Source: Haematobacter massiliensis (GTDB lineage: Bacteria > Pseudomonadota > Alphaproteobacteria > Rhodobacterales > Rhodobacteraceae). From it: a stretch of 43,441 nt of DNA. Shown one piece after another: positions 28,101 to 36,023 of this stretch. The notes under the pieces are model-generated. The model saw only the letters and a program-made list of their open reading frames with translations, was not told the origin of the DNA and made no database searches. The stretch's first letter is position 1; the number at the start of each line of letters is the position of its first letter. The stretch is taken from contig NZ_JGYG01000020.1 in NCBI RefSeq assembly GCF_000740795.1, positions 1-43,441 on the forward strand, written 5' to 3'. A program made the translations under genes and the position numbers.

Positions 28101-28668
28101 GCCTTCGCTGAAACGCAAGGGCGTGCTCACGCTGGAAGCGCTGTCCCGGCAGGCCGAGCGTGGCCCGACCGTGGCGAAGCTGGCGGGGTCCGTCTCCTCC
28201 CGGCAGGAAAGGAAATCGGCCAAGGGGAACCGTTTCGCCTTCGTGCAGCTTTCCGATCCGACAGGACTATACGAGGTGACGGTGTTTTCCGAGACGTTGG
28301 AGGCGACGCGGCAGTTTCTGGAGCCTGGGTCGGCGATCGTGCTGACGGTAGAGGCGACGATGGAGGCCGACACCCTGAAACTGTTGGCGCGGGGCGCGGC
28401 GCCCATCGACGGTGTGGTGGCCGATGCAGGAACCGCCGGGCTTCGCATCCATCTGGAGGAAGCGCGCGCCGCGCGGTCCGTCGCCGCGCTGTTCGAGCGG
28501 ATGGCGGAGCAGCGCATCCGCTCCCGCGCACCGATCGAATTCTGTGTGACCGACCCGGAAACGGGCAGGGAGATCGTCATTCGTCTTGGCGATGACTATC
28601 CGGTATCTCCGCAGATCAAGGGCGCGATCAAGGCCATCGGAGGGGTGAGCCTTGTCGAGGAAGTCTGA
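25174..28668 (+). CDS. dnaE: DNA polymerase III alpha subunit
   Basis: Replicative polymerase of 1164 residues, DnaE1 type. Domains in order: PHP (HLRVHSEYSLLEGA, 8-21), palm with the catalytic Asp pair in PDFDIDFCMDRR (about 401-412), fingers with KVGQIITFG, the thumb and helix-hairpin region, the internal beta-clamp motif QVSLFG (about 927-932) and the OB fold (VAKLAGSVSSRQ..., about 1000-1045). No intein or frameshift. ATG at 25174 gives the standard N-terminus. The ribosome site is weak. Long open frames on the opposite strand here are codon-bias shadows. Confidence 0.98.
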   Translation: MTAPRFIHLRVHSEYSLLEGAVPVKKLVKLCVEAGMPAVALTDTNSMFGALEFSTLASGAGVQPIVGCQVSLLTGAAAPGQKARRTAPLVLLAQNEAGYRNLMKLSSCLYLDAGGELPSVTLEELATHAEGLICLTGGPEGAVGQHLIAGHRDKAELLLEQLARIYPDRLYVELQRHPGEGGAPAAAERATERGFVEMAYAMDLPLVATNDVYFPKTEMYEAHDAMICIADGAYVDQQEPRRRLTPQHYFKSEAEMVTLFADLPEAVENTVEIARRCAFKVKKHPPILPRFADDEVEELRRQAWNGLRDRLAVIPHSASVAEYEARLTFELDIIEQMGFPGYFLIVADFIKWAKQRDIPVGPGRGSGAGSLVAYALTITDLDPLRYSLLFERFLNPERVSMPDFDIDFCMDRREEVIRYVQEKYGRDKVGQIITFGALLSKAAVRDVGRVLQMPYGQVDRLSKMIPVEGVKPVSIAKALADEPRLREAAKTEEVVARLLRYAEQIEGLLRNASTHAAGVVIGDRPLDALVPLYQDPRSDMPATQFNMKWVEAAGLVKFDFLGLKTLTVIQNAIDLILAGGGELHRSADGRALYAPKEGAANDIGHIPLDDVPTYELYASAKTVAVFQVESSGMMDALRRMKPTCIEDIVALVALYRPGPMENIPTYCEVKNGLRPIESIHPSIDHILAETQGIIVYQEQVMQIAQVMAGYSLGGADLLRRAMGKKIAEEMAKERPKFVNGAVANGVDTKKAGEVFDLLEKFANYGFNKSHAAAYAVVSYQTAWLKANHPVEFMAAVMNCDIHLTDKLNVYKREVDRLGIETVPPCVNRSLATFSVKDGRVVYALGALKNVGVEAMRAIVEARGDKPFRDLFDVARRVDLKRIGKRPLEMLARAGAFDTLDRNRRRVFDSLDALVAWSAAVHEARVSAQVSLFGEAGDDLPEPRLVNCDDWLPVERLAEEHQAIGFYLSGHPLDDYMPSLKRKGVLTLEALSRQAERGPTVAKLAGSVSSRQERKSAKGNRFAFVQLSDPTGLYEVTVFSETLEATRQFLEPGSAIVLTVEATMEADTLKLLARGAAPIDGVVADAGTAGLRIHLEEARAARSVAALFERMAEQRIRSRAPIEFCVTDPETGREIVIRLGDDYPVSPQIKGAIKAIGGVSLVEEV

Positions 28669-28689
28669 CGCGCGCCGGGGCGACGCGGA

Positions 28690-30267
28690 ATGGGACGACG
28701 CGGAATGATGCGGGCGGTCTTGATCGGGCTGGCTATCGTCGCTCTGGCTATTGTCGTGGCGATCATCGTTCTGCGCCTTGTCTTTCCGCTGCCCTCCCTG
28801 GAGGGGCGAACGGAAACACATGCTGCCGTGCCTTCCGTGGACACGCCGCTGGGCCGGTTCATCGTCGGAGAGGCAGCAGCCCATGGCGAGGAGAGCGGCA
28901 TACGCCCGCTCTTCAGCGGCCCGGATGCCTTTGCGGTGCGAATGGCGCTGGCCGATGCGGCGGTGCAAACGCTCGATGTGCAGTATTACATCTGGCAGAA
29001 CGATCTTACCGGTACGCTGCTGCTCGATGCTCTCCGGCGGGCGGCGGAGCGTGGGGTACGGGTACGGCTGCTCGTCGATGACAATGGCGTGCCTGATCTG
29101 GATCAGGAACTTGCGGCCCTGAATGCGCTCCCAAATGCCGAAGTACGGCTTTTCAATCCGTTCACGATCCGCAATCCGCGCTGGCTCGGCTACTTCTACG
29201 ATTTCATCCGGGTGAACCGGAGGATGCACAACAAGTCCTTCACCGCAGACGGGATCGCCACGGTCATCGGCGGACGGAACGTGGGCGACATCTATTTCGA
29301 AAGCGGGCCGGACGCGCATTACCTCGATCTCGACGTGCTGGGCGTGGGGCAGGTGGCCAAGGACGTGTCGGTGGATTTCGACGGCTACTGGGCAAGCCCA
29401 TCGGCCTATCCTGTGGATCGTCTCGTCACACTGCCAGAGGATCCGCGCGCGTTGCTCGATGCCCGGATCGCGGCTGCCCGCAAGGACTCCGCTCACGATG
29501 CCTATGTGGCGCGTGTCCATTCCGACCCGGCGGTGGTCGAGCTTCTGGACGGTGTCTTCAACGTGGATTGGGTGCCCGTGAAACTGGTCAGCGACGATCC
29601 TGCGAAGGGGCTCGGCAAGAATGACCGAAGCGGGCTGATGGCCGTTCGCCTGGGCGAGATACTCGAAACGCCCCGGCATTCCATTGACCTGATCTCCGCC
29701 TACTTCGTGCCGGGAGACCAGTTGTCCCGGCAGTTTGAGAGATGGGCGCGCTCGGGCGTGGCAGTGCGGGTTCTGACCAATTCTCAGGATGCGACGGATG
29801 TTCTGCCCGTGCATTCCGGCTACATCAAGCATCGCGAAAGGCTGGCCGAGGCGGGGGTGCAGCTTTACGAGCTGAAGTCGGACGCGGGCAGCACCCAGCG
29901 GCGGCAGTCGGAGAACTTCGGCCTCCTTGGTTCGTCCATGACCAGCCTGCACGCCAAGACATTCACCGTCGATGCAAAGCGGATCTTCATCGGCTCGTTC
30001 AACTTCGATCCGCGTTCGGCCTATCTGAATACGGAAATGGGGTTTCTGATCGAGAACCCCGAACTTGCGCAGCGCATGGTTAGCGCCTTCGACTCCCAGA
30101 TCCCCGATGAGGCCTATAGCGTCGCGCTGGAGAATGACCGGATCATCTGGCTGGATCCGGTTCCGGGCGGCGAACCTGTCACCCATCTGACGGAGCCGAA
30201 CACGACCTGGGTTTCCCGCGCCACTGTCCGGTTCCTGAGCTGGCTCCCGATCGACTGGTTGCTCTAG
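28690..30267 (+). CDS. Phospholipase D-family protein, cardiolipin-synthase (ClsC-like)
   Basis: Membrane-anchored PLD-superfamily protein of 525 residues with two HKD motifs: HNKSFTAD (H180, K182, D187) and HAKTFTVD (H421, K423, D428), each followed by GGRN or GSFN. One hydrophobic anchor covers about residues 9-31. The arrangement, with LDVQYYIWQNDLTG and VRLLVDDNG before the first motif, resembles ClsC/YmdC, which joins phosphatidylglycerol and another phospholipid into cardiolipin. No direct evidence of the exact reaction. The ATG at 28690 lies in a 15-base duplicated segment, so the in-frame ATG codons at 28705/28708 are alternative starts. It is 21 bases behind dnaE. Confidence 0.88.
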   Translation: MGRRGMMRAVLIGLAIVALAIVVAIIVLRLVFPLPSLEGRTETHAAVPSVDTPLGRFIVGEAAAHGEESGIRPLFSGPDAFAVRMALADAAVQTLDVQYYIWQNDLTGTLLLDALRRAAERGVRVRLLVDDNGVPDLDQELAALNALPNAEVRLFNPFTIRNPRWLGYFYDFIRVNRRMHNKSFTADGIATVIGGRNVGDIYFESGPDAHYLDLDVLGVGQVAKDVSVDFDGYWASPSAYPVDRLVTLPEDPRALLDARIAAARKDSAHDAYVARVHSDPAVVELLDGVFNVDWVPVKLVSDDPAKGLGKNDRSGLMAVRLGEILETPRHSIDLISAYFVPGDQLSRQFERWARSGVAVRVLTNSQDATDVLPVHSGYIKHRERLAEAGVQLYELKSDAGSTQRRQSENFGLLGSSMTSLHAKTFTVDAKRIFIGSFNFDPRSAYLNTEMGFLIENPELAQRMVSAFDSQIPDEAYSVALENDRIIWLDPVPGGEPVTHLTEPNTTWVSRATVRFLSWLPIDWLL

Positions 30268-30345
30268 CCGCCTTCGGAAAAGCTGGGAGTGCTGCGCTCT
30301 CCTGTTGGATGGTTCAGGCTGCGAGCGGTTACCGCCCGTCTCGGA

Positions 30346-30377
30346 GCATGGAACGGCTTCTACGGCGTTCCCCATGC
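30346..30377. terminator. Possible hairpin between convergent genes
   Basis: GCATGGAACG pairs with CGTTCC-CATGC, with one bulged C, around a 10-base loop. It lies between the convergent PLD and GNAT genes, 79 bases after the PLD stop, where a two-way terminator is expected. No T-run on either side, so Rho dependence is also possible. Confidence 0.3.
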
Positions 30378-30388
30378 ACCCGAGTTGC

Positions 30389-30901
30389 TCAGCGACCCTG
30401 CGCGGATGCGGCATCGAGCCGGAGTTGCATGAGGACGAGATCGAGCCAGCGCCCCTGCCGCACGCCCACCTCCGGCATCATGCCGACATGGGTGAAGCCG
30501 AGCTTCTCGTGCAGCGCGATGGAGGCGGCATTGCTTGCCCCGATGGCGCCCACCATCACATGTTTGCCAGAGGCCCGCGCGGCGTCGATCAGCGCCTGCA
30601 TGAGCGCCCGACCCACGCCGCGGCCGCGCGCTTCCGCTGCGAGATGGACGGAATGCTCCACCGTCAGACGATAACCCGAGAAGGGCCGGAAGTCACCGAA
30701 ACTGGCATATCCCAGCACGCAGCCCTCTTCCTCCGCCACCAGAACCGGATAGCCCTGAGTGCGGCGGGCGGCGAGCCATTGGGCGCGATTTTCTGCATCC
30801 ACAGGGGCATCGTTCCAGATGGCATCTGTGGTGGCCAGGATGTCATTATAGATTTCCGCCAGTCGCGGCAGGTCGGCGGGAGTCGCCTCGCGGAGGATCA
30901 T
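30389..30901 (-). CDS. GNAT N-acetyltransferase, phosphinothricin-acetyltransferase-like
   Basis: Acetyl-CoA-dependent N-acetyltransferase of 170 residues. The start [40 protein letters not shown] (acetyl-CoA loop RGRGVG) and the end ASIALHEKLGFTHVGMMPEVG with RWLDLVLMQL follow the phosphinothricin/methionine-sulfoximine acetyltransferase family. Members acetylate Met sulfone/sulfoximine-like amino acids. The true substrate is unknown. ATG overlaps the P450 stop (ATGA), so it is the third gene of a tpiA-P450-GNAT unit. Confidence 0.88.
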   Translation of the reverse strand: MILREATPADLPRLAEIYNDILATTDAIWNDAPVDAENRAQWLAARRTQGYPVLVAEEEGCVLGYASFGDFRPFSGYRLTVEHSVHLAAEARGRGVGRALMQALIDAARASGKHVMVGAIGASNAASIALHEKLGFTHVGMMPEVGVRQGRWLDLVLMQLRLDAASAQGR

Positions 30902-32085
30902 CGCGTCAGTCTTTCATAAGTGACGGGAAGGGCTTCCAGCCCGTGAAAGTGGTAGACGTCGGCGTAGCGCGGCAGGCTGGAAAACTGAAGCCCCTTCAAC
31001 CGCGCAAACAGGATGGGCAGAGCGATCTGCAGCTCAAGCCGGGCAAGGGGCGCGCCGACGCAGAAATGAATCCCCGCGCCGAAGGCAAGCTGCGGCCCCG
31101 GTGCGCGGCCGGGGTCGAAACGCGCGGGCTCCGGCCAGATGGCGGGGTCGCGGTTCGCGGCGGCGAGCAGACATCCAACCTGATCACCCGGGCGGAAGCG
31201 GTGGCCGAACAGCTCCGCCTCCTCCCGGCACCAGCGGGTAAAAAGATGGAGCGGCGGGTCATGGCGCATCACCTCCTCCACCAGAGGAGCGGCGGTCTCC
31301 GCCACCGGCACGATGCCCCGTGGCAGAAGCGCGTTGAGCGCGTTGCCGAGGGTGTGGACAGTCGCCTCATGCCCGGCGTTCAGAAGGAGGATGCAGGTGG
31401 AGATGAGTTCTTCCGTGGAGAGCTTGTCCCCCGCCTCCTCCGCCGCGATCAGAAGGGAGAGGAGATCGTCGGCAGGCGCGGCACGGCGCTCCTCCACATG
31501 TGCGTGGAGGAAGGCCACGAAGTTCTCCGTCGCGGCAATGGCGCGGGCTTCCATCTCTGGCGTGCGCCCCGCCTGATACATGCCCACCATGGCGTTCGAC
31601 CAGCGGAGCAGATCGTCCGCCCGATCCTCGGGCACGCCCAGAAATCGCGCGATGACGATCACCGGGAGCTTCTGGGCAAAGGCGGGAAGCAGGTCCGCCT
31701 CATGTTCCGGCAGCGCGTCGATCAGGTCGTGGCAGAGCGTGGCGATCTCCGGCCCCAGGGCTGCGATCCGCCGCGAGGTGAAGGCGCGCAGCACCAGCCC
31801 CCGAAGCCGCGTGTGGCGAGGCGGCTCCAGCTCCAGCATGGAATGGGCCTCCACCGCATAGAAGGGGGCCAGATGCGCCGGGATTTCGGGTGCGAAGCCC
31901 GGCGGTGGCTCCCGCCCGAAACGGCGGTCGCGGAGGAGAGCATTCACCTCTCCATGGCCCGCCGCGCAGGGAAGGGCGTAATCCTCCCACAGAAACAGCG
32001 GCCCGGCGGCGCGGGCACGATCGTAGAAAGAATAGGGATCCTGCACGAAGGCGGGTTCCGTCGGGGATTGGCGGAGGGCTTTCAT
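30898..32085 (-). CDS. Cytochrome P450
   Basis: Soluble bacterial P450 monooxygenase, 395 residues. It has the helix-I motif AGHEAT (237-242), ExxR in EVMR (271-274), and the haem loop [10 protein letters not shown] with the axial Cys at 342. The AGHEAT form, with Glu and Thr at the oxygen-activation position, is seen in many bacterial CYPs. Substrate cannot be told. No ferredoxin or reductase gene is adjacent. It overlaps tpiA and the GNAT gene by ATGA on either side, an unusual setting for a P450. A family number cannot be assigned by eye. Confidence 0.95.
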   Translation of the reverse strand: MKALRQSPTEPAFVQDPYSFYDRARAAGPLFLWEDYALPCAAGHGEVNALLRDRRFGREPPPGFAPEIPAHLAPFYAVEAHSMLELEPPRHTRLRGLVLRAFTSRRIAALGPEIATLCHDLIDALPEHEADLLPAFAQKLPVIVIARFLGVPEDRADDLLRWSNAMVGMYQAGRTPEMEARAIAATENFVAFLHAHVEERRAAPADDLLSLLIAAEEAGDKLSTEELISTCILLLNAGHEATVHTLGNALNALLPRGIVPVAETAAPLVEEVMRHDPPLHLFTRWCREEAELFGHRFRPGDQVGCLLAAANRDPAIWPEPARFDPGRAPGPQLAFGAGIHFCVGAPLARLELQIALPILFARLKGLQFSSLPRYADVYHFHGLEALPVTYERLTR

Positions 32086-32825
32086 CCGGCGGCGGAAAGC
32101 GCCTCGACGATGGGGGCGAAATCCTCCGCCTTCAACGAGGCGCCGCCGACCAGCGCCCCATTGACATTCGCGATGGCGAAGACGCTCGTGCAGTTGCTGG
32201 CCTTCACCGAGCCGCCATAGAGCAGCCGCATCCCGTTGCCCGCCGATCCGTAGCGGATGGCAAGGCGGCTGCGCAGGAAGGCGTGGACTTCCGCGATCTC
32301 GGTGACGGTGGGGGTGCGGCCGGTGCCGATGGCCCAGACGGGTTCATAGGCGATGACCGTATTCTCCGCCGTGGCGTCGTCCGGGAGCGAGCCTTCGAGC
32401 TGTCGTCCGATGACGTTCAGCGTTCCGCCCGCGTCCCGCTCTTCCTCTGTTTCGCCGACACAGACGATGGTGATGAGGCCGGCCGACCATGCGGCCTGCA
32501 CCTTGCCGCGGACAACCTCGTCCGTCTCGCCATGGTCGCTGCGGCGCTCGGAATGGCCGAGGATCACATATGTCGCACCGGCATCGGCCAGCATCTCGGC
32601 GGAGATGTCACCGGTATGCGCGCCGGAGGTCAGCCAGTGGCAATCCTGCCCGCCGACAGCGATGGCGCCCTCGGCCTTGTGGACAAGCGGCGAGATCAGC
32701 GTGGCAGGGGGACAGATCAGCACGTCGCATCCCGGGTCCGGGCAAGCGGCGATCAGCCGGTCCACCTCAGCCAGAGAGGTTCGAGTGCCGTTCATCTTCC
32801 AGTTACCCGCTGCGAGCTTCCGCAT
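32082..32825 (-). CDS. tpiA: Triosephosphate isomerase
   Basis: TIM-barrel enzyme that interconverts dihydroxyacetone phosphate and glyceraldehyde 3-phosphate in glycolysis and the Calvin cycle. The 247 residues include AAGNWKMNG (N8, K10), ILGHSERR (H91), catalytic Glu in [11 protein letters not shown] (E161), loop 6 right after it, and LLYGGSV near the end. Normal length. ATG at 32825 is standard. First gene of a unit with the P450 and GNAT genes, divergent from prfC with a 118-base gap that should carry both promoters. Confidence 0.98.
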   Translation of the reverse strand: MRKLAAGNWKMNGTRTSLAEVDRLIAACPDPGCDVLICPPATLISPLVHKAEGAIAVGGQDCHWLTSGAHTGDISAEMLADAGATYVILGHSERRSDHGETDEVVRGKVQAAWSAGLITIVCVGETEEERDAGGTLNVIGRQLEGSLPDDATAENTVIAYEPVWAIGTGRTPTVTEIAEVHAFLRSRLAIRYGSAGNGMRLLYGGSVKASNCTSVFAIANVNGALVGGASLKAEDFAPIVEALSAAG

Positions 32826-32943
32826 ACCGTCTCTCCGTCATGGCTTTGCTCCAGCAATAGGCGATCACCGGACGGCGCGAAAGCACCCCCTTCGACGGAG
32901 GCCGCGATTGCGCCTTTGCGCTGCTTCGGCTATGCGCGGGCGC

Positions 32944-34542
32944 ATGTCACAGAACCGCGCCGCCCTTCCGCCCGAAATCGCCCGCCGCCGCACGTTTGCG
33001 ATCATCTCGCACCCGGACGCCGGCAAGACGACGCTGACCGAGAAGTTCCTGCTGTTCGGCGGGGCGATCCAGATGGCGGGTCAGGTCCGGGCAAAGGGAG
33101 AGGCCCGGCGCACGCGGTCGGACTTCATGAAGATGGAGCAGGACCGGGGCATCTCCGTTTCGGCCTCCGCCATGTCGTTCGATTACCGGGAATTCCGGTT
33201 CAATCTCGTGGACACGCCCGGCCACTCCGATTTCTCGGAGGATACCTATCGCACGCTGACGGCGGTGGACGCGGCGATCATGGTGATCGACGGGGCGAAG
33301 GGCGTGGAAAGCCAGACGCGGAAGCTGTTCGAGGTCTGCCGCCTGCGCGACCTGCCGATCCTGACCTTCTGCAACAAGATGGACCGGGAAAGCCGCGACA
33401 CCTTCGAGATCATCGACGAGATTCAGGAAAACCTCGCCATCGATGTATGTCCGGCCAGTTGGCCCATCGGAATCGGGCGCGATTTCCTTGGCTGTTACGA
33501 TATCCTGCACGACCGGCTGGAACTGATGGACCGGGCCGACCGGAACCGGGTGGCAGAGTCGATCAAGATCAGCGGGCTGGATGACCCGAAACTGGCCGAT
33601 CATGTTCCTGCCGAGCTGCTGGCGAAGCTGCGCGAGGAGCTGGAGATGGCGCGCGAGCTGCTGCCTGCCTTCGACCGGGAGTCTCTGCTGAACGGGTCTC
33701 TCACGCCGATCTGGTTCGGCTCCGCGATCAATTCCTTTGGCGTGAAGGAGCTGATGGACGGCATGGGCGAGTGGGGCCCGGAGCCGCAGCCGCAGAAAGC
33801 ACTGGAGCGGCAGATCCTGCCCGAGGAAACCGCCGTGACCGGCTTTGTCTTCAAGGTGCAGGCGAACATGGACCCGAAGCATCGGGACCGGGTGGCCTTC
33901 GTGCGGCTCGCATCGGGGCATTTCGAGCGGGGGATGAAGCTTCTGCACGTGCGGACGAAGAAACCGATGGCGGTGTCAAACCCTGTCCTGTTCCTTGCCG
34001 CCGACCGGGAGTTGGCGGAGGAAGGCTGGGCGGGGGACATCATCGGCATCCCGAACCACGGGCAGCTCCGCATCGGAGACGCGCTGACGGAAGGGGAGGC
34101 GCTGCATTTCACCGGCATCCCCTCCTTCGCGCCGGAACTGCTGCAGACCGTGCGCGCCGGCGATCCGATGAAGGCAAAGCATCTTGAAAAGGCGCTGATG
34201 CAGTTCGCAGAGGAGGGCGCGGCAAAGGTCTTCAAACCGATGATCGGCTCCGGCTTCATCGTCGGCGTGGTTGGGGCACTGCAGTTCGAGGTACTGGCGA
34301 GCAGGATCGAACAGGAGTACTCCCTGCCCGTGCGGTTCGAAGGGTCTCAGTTCACCTCCGCCCGCTGGGTCTCCGGCCCGAAAGCGGAACTGGAGCGGTT
34401 CGTCAACATCAACAAGGGCCACATCGCCGAGGATCACGATGGTGATGTGGTGTTCATGACGCGGCTGCAATGGGACATCGACCGGGTGCAGCGCGACTTC
34501 CCCGAGTTGAAGCTCACCGCGACGAAGGAGATGATGGTCTGA
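32944..34542 (+). CDS. prfC: Peptide chain release factor 3
   Basis: GTPase RF3, which recycles RF1 and RF2 after peptide release. The 532 residues have G1 SHPDAGKTT (22-30), G3 DTPGHSDF (90-97) and G4 NKMD (144-147). Domain II and III segments follow (FKVQANMDPKHRDRVAFVR; GALQFEVLASRIEQEY), as in RF3 and not EF-G. I take the ATG at 32944 (MSQNRAALPPEIARR). An ATG 12 bases upstream (32932) is in frame, and a much longer upstream frame is a shadow of tpiA. Converges with the transglutaminase gene with 3 bases between. Confidence 0.97.
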   Translation: MSQNRAALPPEIARRRTFAIISHPDAGKTTLTEKFLLFGGAIQMAGQVRAKGEARRTRSDFMKMEQDRGISVSASAMSFDYREFRFNLVDTPGHSDFSEDTYRTLTAVDAAIMVIDGAKGVESQTRKLFEVCRLRDLPILTFCNKMDRESRDTFEIIDEIQENLAIDVCPASWPIGIGRDFLGCYDILHDRLELMDRADRNRVAESIKISGLDDPKLADHVPAELLAKLREELEMARELLPAFDRESLLNGSLTPIWFGSAINSFGVKELMDGMGEWGPEPQPQKALERQILPEETAVTGFVFKVQANMDPKHRDRVAFVRLASGHFERGMKLLHVRTKKPMAVSNPVLFLAADRELAEEGWAGDIIGIPNHGQLRIGDALTEGEALHFTGIPSFAPELLQTVRAGDPMKAKHLEKALMQFAEEGAAKVFKPMIGSGFIVGVVGALQFEVLASRIEQEYSLPVRFEGSQFTSARWVSGPKAELERFVNINKGHIAEDHDGDVVFMTRLQWDIDRVQRDFPELKLTATKEMMV

Positions 34543-34545
34543 CGT

Positions 34546-35373
34546 TCAGACCGCATCCGTCCAGACGCGGAACCCTTTCAGCTCATGCGGGCCATAGCTG
34601 GCGAGCATGGGGACGTCCGCCGCGTCCCGGCCACGTGCGATGACGATGCGCCCGATGCGCCGCTGGTTGTTGCGGGGGTCGAAGGTCCACCAGCGATTGC
34701 CGAGCCACACCTCTATCCACGCGGAGAAATCCATCGGACTGGCCTGGGGCGGTATTCCGATATCGCCGAGATACCCATTCACATAGCGCGCAGGAATGTT
34801 CAGCGCACGGCAGAAGGTGATGGCGAGATGGGCGAAATCACGGCACACTCCGGTGCCATGTGCGAGGGTCTCGGATGCGGTTCGCGTGGAACTCGCGCGC
34901 CCATAGTCAAAAGCCACCTGCGACTTGCCGTAGTCCAGTATTGCCTGAACCCGGCTTCTGCCTGGCGGGAGATTTCCGAACAGATCCCAGGCGCGCTGGC
35001 TCATCGTGTCGGTTTCGCAATATCGTGAGCCGGTGAGGTAATAGAGCGCCTCTGGCGGGAGGGCAGACACGGGCATTTCCGCAGCACTCTCATCCGCGGG
35101 ATCGAGAAGGCCGTTATCGCGGATCAGCCCGTCAAGCAGGATGGTCGTGTCGCCCGCCGGCGCGGTAAAGCGGCGGCAGATGTTGCCATGGGTGTCCAGA
35201 TAGGTCTCGACGTCGCCTATCCCGCCGCGAACTTCTGCTGCCACGGGGGTCAGCAGATCTGTCTGTCGTTCGGGGTGGACGTCCAGCATCGCCACAACAG
35301 GAGTTGGCGCGCTGCAACCGATGATCAGTTCACAGCCAAAACGGATGGTGAGGGGATGCCGGACGTCCAACAA
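34546..35373 (-). CDS. Transglutaminase-like protein with altered catalytic triad
   Basis: Transglutaminase/protease-like fold protein of 275 residues. The nucleophile region is clear: HGTGVCRDFAHLAITFCRAL (C177), followed by IPARYVNGYLG. At the place where the family usually has the catalytic His (FHAW), this protein has DFSAWIEVW (S217). The Asp motif FDPRNN (D232) is present. The same Ser form appears in related bacterial proteins as I recall, so it may be a real subfamily. An N-terminal beta-rich domain (1-120) precedes. The start is a TTG at 35373, two bases after the OsmC stop, with GGAAAGG upstream. Probably co-transcribed with osmC. Confidence 0.82.
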   Translation of the reverse strand: MLDVRHPLTIRFGCELIIGCSAPTPVVAMLDVHPERQTDLLTPVAAEVRGGIGDVETYLDTHGNICRRFTAPAGDTTILLDGLIRDNGLLDPADESAAEMPVSALPPEALYYLTGSRYCETDTMSQRAWDLFGNLPPGRSRVQAILDYGKSQVAFDYGRASSTRTASETLAHGTGVCRDFAHLAITFCRALNIPARYVNGYLGDIGIPPQASPMDFSAWIEVWLGNRWWTFDPRNNQRRIGRIVIARGRDAADVPMLASYGPHELKGFRVWTDAV

Positions 35374-35375
35374 GA

Positions 35376-35792
35376 TCAGCCTTTCCGCGCTTCCATGCTG
35401 ATCTCCGCCTTGAACAGCTTGGAGACGGGGCAGCCGGTTTCAGCTTCCTTGGCGGCAGCGACAAGGGTCTCCTCATCCGCATCCGCCCGGATCACGACGA
35501 CGAGATGCGCCTTGGAGATGGCGCCCTGGCTCGGGTCCAGCGTGATCTTGGACGTGGTGTCGATCTCATGGGGAGTAATCCCCTTTTTCCCAAGAATGCT
35601 GGCAAGCGCCATTGAGAAGCAGCCGGCATGGGCAGCGCCGAGAAGCTCCTCCGGGTTTGTACCGCCGCCTTGCTCGAACCGTGTCGCATAGCTGTAGGAC
35701 TTGTCGGTCAACGCATTGCTCTGCGTGCTGATGGAGCCGTGGCCTTCCTTCAGCGATCCGTTCCAGACGGCGGTGCCATATTTCTCGATCAT
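35376..35792 (-). CDS. OsmC-family peroxiredoxin
   Basis: Small thiol peroxidase of 138 residues that reduces organic hydroperoxides. The two redox Cys are visible in AAHAGCFSMALAS (C58) and ETGCPVSKLF (C121), with the EELLGAAHAGC segment and the standard TAVWNGSLKEGHG start of OsmC. I use the ATG at 35792 because AAGGAGAG stands just upstream; the open frame continues upstream without family sequence. A TGTAA direct repeat at 35916-35929 is in the intergenic region. Confidence 0.95.
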   Translation of the reverse strand: MIEKYGTAVWNGSLKEGHGSISTQSNALTDKSYSYATRFEQGGGTNPEELLGAAHAGCFSMALASILGKKGITPHEIDTTSKITLDPSQGAISKAHLVVVIRADADEETLVAAAKEAETGCPVSKLFKAEISMEARKG

Positions 35793-36023
35793 GCGAACTC
35801 TCCTTATTGCGGGACAACGCGGTGCCCCGCTCATTGGTTTCACCGGCGCGGGCATCCGGCAAGCGGCGAATGCGGTCGCTGAGGAGCATCTGGGCCGCTA
35901 TTGTTGACCTTCCAGTGTAATTACTGTAAGGAATTTTGTCCGCGCCTGCGGACCCAAGCCGGGGCGCATGGAACGGCGTCCTCATGACCGCGCGGCCCGA
36001 TGCCGCCGAACCACTGGACGCCA

